From: Bacillaceae bacterium UBA7792
Lineage (GTDB): Bacteria; Bacillota; Bacilli; Bacillales; Cytobacillaceae
Assembly: GCA_002480735.1 (NCBI GenBank)
Contig: DLCS01000137.1
Coordinates: forward strand, 1-11,546
Direction: 5' to 3'
Length of the DNA stretch: 11,546 nt
Shown here: piece by piece, positions 6,518 to 11,546 of the stretch
Layout: every line of letters starts with the position of its first letter
Position numbering within the stretch: the first letter of the stretch is position 1
The notes under the pieces: generated by a model
The model's database searches: none
Seen by the model: the letters and a program-made list of their open reading frames with translations, nothing else
Told to the model about the DNA's origin: nothing
Position numbers and translations under genes: made by a program

Positions 6518-7117
6518 TTAAAAAAACATATTCAATTTTTCATTATATTTTGAATCAGTGGCATAGGAGCCTGTTAAAAACTTCGTCGCATCAGTATAGG
6601 ATTTGGTGTTACTTTTGAAAACACCTGCATAATATTCCTTGTTCCACGAAACTCCATTTCGCATTAGCTTTACATAGTCCTGCATAGAAGCCTCATAGGA
6701 AGGGTATTTACGGAAATCAGCCATAATGGTAGACAGATTACCTGATCCATCATCCTCAGACGTTTCGAGTTTCACGGAATTATTTTGATAGCTGCCTTTC
6801 ATGCCAAACAGATTATAATTGGGGGCAGAGCCAAGACCACTTTGTCCGCTCTCGCTTTCGAGAATGGCTTGTGCAATCATCACAGAGGCATATAAGTCAT
6901 TATTGGCACCGAGATTTCGTGCAGTTTCAGCGATTTTGCCGATAAATTCTTCTGCACTTGGGCGATCATCAATGACGACAGGCTCTTCTCTTTCTGTCGT
7001 ATGAAACAATTGGGTCACCATAAAAAATGAAATACAAATAACCACGACAGCAATCAGAAGTCCTTTAAAAAAATTAACTACGTATTTCATGATAGGCTTG
7101 ATGTTGGTAGTGACCAC
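6518..7117 (-). CDS. Membrane-anchored GH73 endo-beta-N-acetylglucosaminidase
   Basis: A 199-residue protein with one N-terminal membrane segment (about 18-38), a short acidic linker, and a GH73 domain (about 55-199). GH73 enzymes hydrolyse the bond after N-acetylglucosamine in peptidoglycan. The core motif AQAILESESGQSGLG holds the general acid Glu87. APNYNLFGMKGSY (98-110) and DFRKYPSY (134-141) are also family signatures, as in AcmA, LytG and FlgJ-type domains. There are no LysM or SH3 wall-binding repeats, so it is a minimal enzyme tethered to the outer membrane face. The start is GTG at 7117, preceded by a strong AGGGAGG site; an ATG two bases upstream is out of frame and runs quickly into a stop. 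It is co-transcribed with rodA, which suggests a role in wall growth rather than lysis. Confidence 0.87.
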   Translation of the reverse strand: MVTTNIKPIMKYVVNFFKGLLIAVVVICISFFMVTQLFHTTEREEPVVIDDRPSAEEFIGKIAETARNLGANNDLYASVMIAQAILESESGQSGLGSAPNYNLFGMKGSYQNNSVKLETSEDDGSGNLSTIMADFRKYPSYEASMQDYVKLMRNGVSWNKEYYAGVFKSNTKSYTDATKFLTGSYATDSKYNEKLNMFF

Positions 7118-7217
7118 ATCTCCCTCCCTTCTATTAAAAGTTTAGCTATCTCTTATTATGACAAAGAGTGAAAGAGAAATAAAGAAGTGTGTAAATAAAT
7201 AGCTTATATCATTAATA

Positions 7218-7233
7218 GAACGTTGAGAACGTT
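7218..7233. repeat. Tandem GAACGTT repeat with palindromic cores
   Basis: GAACGTT occurs twice (7218-7224 and 7227-7233), separated by GA. Each AACGTT is self-complementary, so the pair can also form a 6-bp hairpin with a 3-base loop. It lies 14 bases beyond the stop of the 464-residue gene and about 100 bases before the glucosaminidase start. It could be a small operator or a weak 3'-end hairpin; no T-run follows. Confidence 0.35.
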
Positions 7234-7246
7234 AAATAGTTCCATG

Positions 7247-8641
7247 TCATTCCGCTGAATTGTCTATCTTAAAAGTTTGAGACATATATTGTTTAAATCT
7301 CTCAAAATATTGTTCGGAAGCCTCCCAGCGTCTAGTATTTAAAAAAGCTATCTCGTGGCGACCAAAATGGTTAGGTGGTTGGTAGTGTCGAGAAACATAG
7401 GATGGATTTTCTAATGAATAAAAATAATACGCTTCATCAGGCGTCTTAATTTCAATACGAGCATGAATAAAATCACCATCTTCATCCGTATAGGCCTGAC
7501 GAAAACTATAATATTTGGAACCGTCCCAGAAACCATCGTCATCCTCGTCAAGCCCTTGAATTTCTGGATGTTGTAAAATTCGTTCTACATATTGTACCTC
7601 GATTTTAGGCACATAAAGGGTAGCGACATTTACACAAGTTAATAACATAATCCAGTGATCCTGAATATCCACTAAATTGTCCTGAGGTAAATCCGTAATG
7701 TCCCACCATTCATCTCCTTCATCGAATGATTTTCTCAATAGGGAGACGGTTTGATCTTCATTGAGCCAAATAAAATAATGATACTGGGAGGTTTTCATAT
7801 AAATGCTATCATTCGTCTTGTCTCCGTCATCATCGATATGCGCTCGCTGAACAGTGAAATGCACACCATGTTCCTCAAGGTCAAAATAAGGCTTGTCTCC
7901 AGTCATCAAAATACACTTTGTTAGCTTTAGTATATTTTCCACATCGATGTGTTGGTCCGTAAAATATACATGAGTTGCCTTCTTGATGTGGGGGATTTCC
8001 TGTAAATTAGTCAGTGCGGAGCGTCCTTCTTTAAGGATACTCACCAATGTGACGAATGAAAATTCAATCTCTTCTTCATCGTCATCCATATCATAAAAAA
8101 CCTCGTCAATTAACACATCTTGTATACGGATAGGGAGTTCCTGAAAAGCGCCATCTCCGTGCCAAATGTTGACGATACATTGCAGTGACTTCTGTCCATG
8201 AACGTTAAAGCGATACTCATCGTCTTGAACTAATACGTTTGCCTGAAGATGACCATTGACAATCGTTTCCCCATGATTATAGGAGCCACACAAAATATCC
8301 TCTACTGTCAGATGTCCGTGAACATAGATTTCCTGACCACCTACAGCTATATTTTTAGCTGTCAAATTGCCCATTACCATCAGTCCTATTGCACCATCCG
8401 TTTCTGCATTGTATAAATGATCTACCGTCAAATGACCATCAATAACAATAATGATCACATTGTTTTGCTGTGGGAAAGGAATGTCCCAATCCAAATCAAG
8501 AAAAGGAAGCTTCAAATCTCCCTCATAGTACGCAACAAGGTCGTTCTCACTAAAATCCGTGTAATGGCTTGCCCACCAAGAGTTTTCGGGAAACTTATCA
8601 GCCAGTTTGTTAATAGGTATAAATTGAAAGACATTCTTCAT
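7247..8641 (-). CDS. Uncharacterised acidic protein with bactofilin-like beta-helix rungs
   Basis: A 464-residue soluble protein with no signal peptide or membrane segment. I do not recognise a named family. Residues 66-156 carry five rungs of a repeat with glycines at 69, 91, 109, 130 and 149, about every 20 residues (VIDGHLTVDHL, VMGNLTAKNI, VHGHLTVEDI, VNGHLQANVL, then a divergent VHGQKSLQCI). This pattern is expected of a right-handed beta-helix and resembles polymer-forming bactofilin-like proteins. A YNHG motif lies at 121-124. A very acidic stretch follows (185-193). The C-terminal half holds two similar Asp- and aromatic-rich stretches (about 258-315 and 375-435), possibly a duplicated domain. 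The start has GGGAGGT 8 bases upstream. It is a single-gene unit. A role in toxin immunity or as a scaffold is conceivable, but the context supports neither. Confidence 0.75.
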   Translation of the reverse strand: MKNVFQFIPINKLADKFPENSWWASHYTDFSENDLVAYYEGDLKLPFLDLDWDIPFPQQNNVIIIVIDGHLTVDHLYNAETDGAIGLMVMGNLTAKNIAVGGQEIYVHGHLTVEDILCGSYNHGETIVNGHLQANVLVQDDEYRFNVHGQKSLQCIVNIWHGDGAFQELPIRIQDVLIDEVFYDMDDDEEEIEFSFVTLVSILKEGRSALTNLQEIPHIKKATHVYFTDQHIDVENILKLTKCILMTGDKPYFDLEEHGVHFTVQRAHIDDDGDKTNDSIYMKTSQYHYFIWLNEDQTVSLLRKSFDEGDEWWDITDLPQDNLVDIQDHWIMLLTCVNVATLYVPKIEVQYVERILQHPEIQGLDEDDDGFWDGSKYYSFRQAYTDEDGDFIHARIEIKTPDEAYYFYSLENPSYVSRHYQPPNHFGRHEIAFLNTRRWEASEQYFERFKQYMSQTFKIDNSAE

Positions 8642-8734
8642 AGTTCACTACCTCCCAATTGCCGTTTTTTTTATCTTCTCATACGGAGGAATTAACAGTC
8701 AATTTAGTAGATTTATGTGTAATTGGGGATAAAA

Positions 8735-8743
8735 TGCTATGAT
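8735..8743 (+). promoter_or_regulatory. Extended -10 promoter of the importer operon
   Basis: TGCTATGAT at 8735-8743 is an extended -10 element (TGN plus TATGAT, 5 of 6). No good -35 lies 17 bases upstream (ATGTGT), which is common for extended -10 promoters. The start point, near 8750, leaves a leader of about 145 bases before the ATPase ATG at 8896. Confidence 0.55.
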
Positions 8744-8758
8744 AAATAGTAAAGAGGT

Positions 8759-8827
8759 TTTACTACCATTGAGGAGTTGGGAGTGTAGTAAATCAACTAG
8801 CCTTCGTACAAATGTTTGGAAGGGCTA
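8759..8827 (+). promoter_or_regulatory. Structured leader with two hairpins upstream of the importer genes
   Basis: The leader can form a perfect 8-bp stem TTTACTAC (8759-8766) / GTAGTAAA (8785-8792). A second hairpin pairs TAGCCTTC (8798-8805) with GAAGGGCTA (8819-8827), leaving one bulged G. No T-run follows the second hairpin, so it is not an obvious attenuator. The first could equally be a protein operator just after the start point. It matches no riboswitch class that I recognise. Confidence 0.4.
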
Positions 8828-8895
8828 TTATTTGTGAAATATATAGACGAAATACAAATTTACTATTTTATTCGCGAAATATAAGGAGCTGGCAA

Positions 8896-9849
8896 ATGAT
8901 AATATTTGATAATGTTTCAAAAATGTATAGTAACGACCATGTGGCTGTCAAAGCCCTCAACGTGGAGATTAAAAAAGGTGAATTCTTCGTTATTATCGGT
9001 CCAAGTGGATGTGGTAAAACTACTTTATTGAAGATGATCAACCGATTAATTCCATTGACTGAAGGCACTATTTGGATAAATGGAAAAAGAGTTAGTGATT
9101 ATAATATTCACGAGTTACGCTGGAGTATCGGCTATGTGTTACAACAAATTGCTCTTTTTCCGCATATGACCATTGAAGAAAATATTGCGATTGTCCCAGA
9201 ATTAAAAAAATGGAGTAAAACTAAAATTCAAAAGCGTGTGGATGAACTATTGGAATTGGTAGGCCTTGAGCCTGAAAAATATCGTCAGCGCAAGCCAAAG
9301 GAGTTATCTGGAGGGGAACAGCAAAGAGTGGGCGTAATTCGTGCATTAGCAGCTGATCCAGAAATTATTTTGATGGACGAACCTTTCAGTGCTTTAGATC
9401 CCATCAGTCGTACAAAGTTACAGGATGATCTATTAGATATGCAGCGAAAAATTCAAAAAACCATCGTCTTTGTCTCGCATGATATGCAGGAGGCGCTGAA
9501 GCTAGGGGATCGACTATGTGTCATGAAAGATGGAGAAATTGTTCAAATTGGATCTCCTCAGGAAATGGTAGAAAATCCAGTGAATGATTTTGTCCAACAA
9601 TTTATAGGGGTAAATTCAGTTCACAATAGGTTTGATATTCGGACGGTTATGCAACCAATCGTAAGTGTTAGTGAACTAGGGGATACGATTACTATCAATG
9701 AGCCGATCACAACGATTCTTGAAAAACTGACAGAGCATAACGTTCTTGGTGTGGAAGAAAATGGGGAGATTATGGGTATGGTGACTCGAACAGCTATACT
9801 GCAATATGTCGCAAATGATTTCAAGGAAAGAGGTCGAGCACATGACTAA
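8896..9849 (+). CDS. ABC importer ATPase, OpuCA/EgtV type, with C-terminal CBS domain
   Basis: A 317-residue ATPase for import of a quaternary amine-like solute. Motifs are Walker A GPSGCGKTT (35-43), the VLQQIALFPHM Q-loop region (81-91), the full signature LSGGEQQR (137-144), Walker B IILMDEP with Glu162, and His195 in VSHDMQEA. Residues 250-308 look like one CBS motif (TVMQPIVSVSE to GMVTRTAILQYV). OpuCA of B. subtilis is about 380 residues with a longer CBS tail, so this one is short. The frame is open from an ATG at 8812, but AAGGAG at 8883-8888 lies 7 bases before the ATG at 8896, and the extra 28 residues do not match the family. It overlaps the permease gene by 8 bases. The substrate is inferred from the partner: ergothioneine or an osmolyte such as choline, carnitine or betaine. 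Confidence 0.9.
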   Translation: MIIFDNVSKMYSNDHVAVKALNVEIKKGEFFVIIGPSGCGKTTLLKMINRLIPLTEGTIWINGKRVSDYNIHELRWSIGYVLQQIALFPHMTIEENIAIVPELKKWSKTKIQKRVDELLELVGLEPEKYRQRKPKELSGGEQQRVGVIRALAADPEIILMDEPFSALDPISRTKLQDDLLDMQRKIQKTIVFVSHDMQEALKLGDRLCVMKDGEIVQIGSPQEMVENPVNDFVQQFIGVNSVHNRFDIRTVMQPIVSVSELGDTITINEPITTILEKLTEHNVLGVEENGEIMGMVTRTAILQYVANDFKERGRAHD

Positions 9850-11359
9850 TTTCGTGGCGATGTTTGAGGAACGAAAGGAACAGCTTCTGGCAGCATTACT
9901 CGAGCATATACAAATCTCCTTTATAGCCCTATTTTTTGCCATCATTATTGCCATTCCGCTAGGTATCTATTTAACCAATAAAAAGAAAATAGCAGAAACT
10001 ATAATTGGTATTAGTGCCGTGCTACAAACGATTCCATCTCTAGCGTTACTTGGGTTATTAATTCCTCTGTTCGGAATTGGCAAAGTTCCAGCCATCATTG
10101 CCTTAGTGGTCTATGCACTTTTACCGATTCTACGGAATACTTATACAGGCATCAAGGAAGTGGACCCTTCATTGAAGGAGGCCGCATTGGCAATGGGGAT
10201 GAACACACCTAAACGTTTATTGAAGGTCGAATTGCCTCTTGCTCTGCCTGTCATCATGGCTGGTATTCGAACCGCTATGGTGTTAATTGTTGGCACAGCC
10301 ACATTAGCTGCTTTAATTGGAGCCGGTGGTTTAGGGGATATTATTTTACTAGGCATTGATCGTAATAATACCGCACTCATTATTTTAGGGGCTGTGCCTG
10401 CAGCAATATTAGCATTAATCTTCGATATTTTACTGAAAAAGCTTGAGTCGCTGTCATTTAGAAAAACAGTAATAGCTGTCAGTCTTGTGAGTATGGTTGC
10501 ATGGATGATGGTCTTCATGCCGCTTCTAAATGGTAAAGACCAAGATGAAATTGTCATCGCTGGAAAGCTAGGAGCGGAGCCTGAAATTCTCATTAATATG
10601 TATAAGTTATTAATAGAGCAGGATACAGACTTAACAGTGCAATTAAAACCAGGACTGGGTAAAACCTCATTTGTATTTAATGCGTTGAAATCTGGCAGCA
10701 TTGATATATACCCAGAATTTACAGGCACAGCCATCTCAGAATTTTTAAAACAAGAAGCCATCAATAATAATGAGGCAGATGTCTATCGGCAGGCGAAAGA
10801 TGGAATGCTAAAGCAATTTGATATGGTGATGCTGAGCCCAATGAACTATAACAATACGTATGCGTTAGCAGTATCGGAGGACTTGGCAGAAAGATATCAG
10901 CTACAAACTATTTCGGACCTTAAATCGATAGAACAAGCTGTTAAAGCAGGGTTTACATTGGAATTTAATGATCGTGAGGATGGATATGTCGGGATTCAAA
11001 AACGCTATGATATTGCGTTTCCCTCCCTTGCAACAATGGAGCCTAAGCTTCGCTACCAAGCGATTGAATCGGGAGATATCAACCTACTCGATGCTTATTC
11101 AACGGATAGTGAAATTCGTCAATACAAGCTCCGTGTATTAGAGGATGACCAAGCGCTGTTTCCGCCTTATCAAGGAGCCCCATTATTACGAAAAGAGACG
11201 CTGAACCAATATCCAGAGATTGAACAATCCTTAGATAAACTCGCTGATCAAATTACAGACGATGATATGCGGGAAATGAATTATCAAGTGAATGTAGAAG
11301 GAAAACTAGCGGCAGAAGTAGCTAATCAGTATCTAGTCAATGCCGGCTTACTGAAATAA
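9842..11359 (+). CDS. Fused permease and substrate-binding protein, EgtU/OpuC-type importer
   Basis: A 505-residue fusion. Residues 1-230 form the permease, with several membrane helices and the ATPase-contact EAA loop (DPSLKEAALAMGM, 108-120). A last helix (209-229) leads to an extracellular binding domain of the OpuAC family (235-505). Landmarks there are KPGLGKTSF (269-277), YPEFTGT (290-296), LEFNDREDG (373-381), DAYSTD (417-422) and PPYQGAP (441-447). The fusion means no separate lipoprotein is needed. The FNDREDG and PPYQGAP stretches and the NYQVNVEGK-to-end tail recall, from memory, the ergothioneine importer EgtU of pneumococcus and Listeria; an osmolyte transporter (OpuC, BusA-like) is the alternative. 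The start at 9842 is preferred over 9806 because GAGGT lies 8 bases before it and the 12 extra residues would overlap the ATPase gene. Confidence 0.9.
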   Translation: MTNFVAMFEERKEQLLAALLEHIQISFIALFFAIIIAIPLGIYLTNKKKIAETIIGISAVLQTIPSLALLGLLIPLFGIGKVPAIIALVVYALLPILRNTYTGIKEVDPSLKEAALAMGMNTPKRLLKVELPLALPVIMAGIRTAMVLIVGTATLAALIGAGGLGDIILLGIDRNNTALIILGAVPAAILALIFDILLKKLESLSFRKTVIAVSLVSMVAWMMVFMPLLNGKDQDEIVIAGKLGAEPEILINMYKLLIEQDTDLTVQLKPGLGKTSFVFNALKSGSIDIYPEFTGTAISEFLKQEAINNNEADVYRQAKDGMLKQFDMVMLSPMNYNNTYALAVSEDLAERYQLQTISDLKSIEQAVKAGFTLEFNDREDGYVGIQKRYDIAFPSLATMEPKLRYQAIESGDINLLDAYSTDSEIRQYKLRVLEDDQALFPPYQGAPLLRKETLNQYPEIEQSLDKLADQITDDDMREMNYQVNVEGKLAAEVANQYLVNAGLLK

Positions 11360-11368
11360 ACCATCATG

Positions 11369-11402
11369 ACCCTCTAGTAGAAATGTGCTAGAGGGTTTTA
11401 TT
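11369..11402 (+). terminator. Intrinsic terminator of the importer operon
   Basis: A perfect 9-bp stem ACCCTCTAG (11369-11377) / CTAGAGGGT (11388-11396) with a 10-base loop is followed by TTTATT, nine bases after the fusion gene's stop. Confidence 0.88.
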
Positions 11403-11404
11403 AA

Positions 11405-11447
11405 TATCAATAATAATTTAATGATAAACATTAATTTATTATTGATA
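11405..11447. promoter_or_regulatory. 43-bp AT-rich inverted repeat, probable operator
   Basis: TATCAATAATAATTTAATG (11405-11423) is complementary to CATTAATTTATTATTGATA (11429-11447) at 18 of 19 positions, around a 5-base centre ATAAA. The right arm ends in TTGATA, the -35 box of the next promoter. A palindrome of this length over a -35 box is typical of a binding site for a dimeric or double-dimeric repressor. It is too AT-rich and lacks the T-run to be a good terminator, and it follows a complete terminator. Confidence 0.6.
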
Positions 11448-11469
11448 GAGATAAAAGGAACAGTATAAT
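11442..11469 (+). promoter_or_regulatory. Near-consensus sigma-A promoter of the right-edge gene
   Basis: TTGATA (11442-11447, 5 of 6) and TATAAT (11464-11469, 6 of 6) are separated by 16 bases. The start point would be near 11476, about 20 bases before the ATG. Such a strong promoter overlapped by an inverted repeat suggests a gene normally held off by a repressor. Confidence 0.7.
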
Positions 11470-11495
11470 AAAATAGAAGAAAGGGGATGCTAAAA

Positions 11496-11546
11496 ATGGA
11501 GAAAACAATTCAAAGCAAAGAATTTCAATTGTTGACAAAGGGGCTT
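11496..11546 (+). CDS. N-terminus of an unidentified protein (cut by the window edge)
   Basis: An ATG at 11496 with AAGGGG (11481-11486) 9 bases upstream opens a frame that stays open to the window edge, giving the 17 residues MEKTIQSKEFQLLTKGL. This is too short to identify. An in-frame ATG at 11487 is unlikely as the start because it touches the ribosome binding site. The inverted repeat and strong promoter just upstream suggest a tightly regulated gene, perhaps an autoregulated repressor or a gene under one, but that is inference. Confidence 0.6.
   Translation, partial: MEKTIQSKEFQLLTKGL

Noticed and set aside
7147..7232. A sigma-A promoter for the glucosaminidase-rodA operon
   Set aside because: Candidates such as CATAAT (7160-7155) and TATAAG (7208-7203) on the minus strand lack acceptable -35 boxes at normal spacing. 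A promoter is likely here, but I cannot place it.
8673..8702. A minus-strand promoter TTGACT-N18-GAAGAT for the 464-residue gene
   Set aside because: The -35 is good, but the -10 matches only 3 of 6 positions, which is too weak to list as a feature.
8812..8895. A 28-residue N-terminal extension of the importer ATPase
   Set aside because: The ATG at 8812 lies inside a hairpin and has no ribosome binding site. The ATG at 8896 has AAGGAG at the right distance, and the protein from there aligns with the usual ATPase start.
9806..9841. An upstream ATG for the permease fusion
   Set aside because: The ATG at 9842 has GAGGT 8 bases upstream and gives the normal 8-base overlap with the ATPase gene. 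The extension is the out-of-frame end of that gene.
10141..10764. A 207-codon minus-strand frame opposite the permease fusion
   Set aside because: It lies wholly within the fusion gene, has no ribosome binding site of note, and its Ser/Ile-rich, low-complexity product is typical of antisense reading.
1..11546. CRISPR arrays, tRNA or rRNA genes, insertion sequences, prophage genes
   Set aside because: I saw no regularly spaced repeats, no tRNA-like cloverleaf, no transposase or integrase motifs and no terminal repeats typical of mobile elements.

Overview
The window is low-GC DNA from an endospore-forming member of the Bacillota, most likely order Bacillales. The evidence is a GerA-type spore germinant receptor operon, AGGAGG-like ribosome binding sites, a Fur box of the Bacillus 7-1-7 type and many intrinsic terminators. 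A Lysinibacillus/Bacillus-like genus would fit, but the genus cannot be fixed from this sequence alone.

Layout. (1) 1-1007: the end of one ABC ATPase gene and a complete second one, overlapping by ATGA, of the energy-coupling-factor (ECF) type. They end in a hairpin that also holds the stop codon of a possible 48-codon convergent gene. (2) About 1160-1340: a stretch with no convincing protein gene that carries a strong Fur box, sigma-A-like promoter elements, a C-rich hairpin, a C-rich linker and an intrinsic terminator. This is best read as a Fur-controlled small RNA resembling Bacillus FsrA. (3) 1382-5102: a putative sigma-G promoter and a three-gene germinant receptor operon (A, B and C subunits). 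(4) 5301-7117, minus strand: a two-gene operon of a membrane-anchored GH73 glucosaminidase followed by a RodA-type SEDS glycosyltransferase. One gene cuts peptidoglycan and the other polymerises it. (5) 7247-8641, minus strand: a 464-residue protein of unknown function with bactofilin-like beta-helix rungs and a very acidic C-terminal half. (6) 8735-11402: an extended -10 promoter, a leader with hairpins, and a two-gene importer. It consists of an ATPase with a CBS-type tail and a permease fused to its substrate-binding domain, organised like EgtUV (ergothioneine) and OpuC/BusA (osmolyte) transporters. (7) 11405-11546: a 43-bp inverted repeat overlapping the -35 box of a near-consensus promoter, followed by the start of an unidentified gene.

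The genes do not form one pathway. The window is a run of separate housekeeping and lifestyle units (nutrient import, iron-responsive RNA, spore germination, wall growth, quaternary-amine or ergothioneine import), most closed by its own terminator. The least ordinary items are the Fur-linked small RNA, the beta-helix protein and the inverted-repeat promoter at the right edge.
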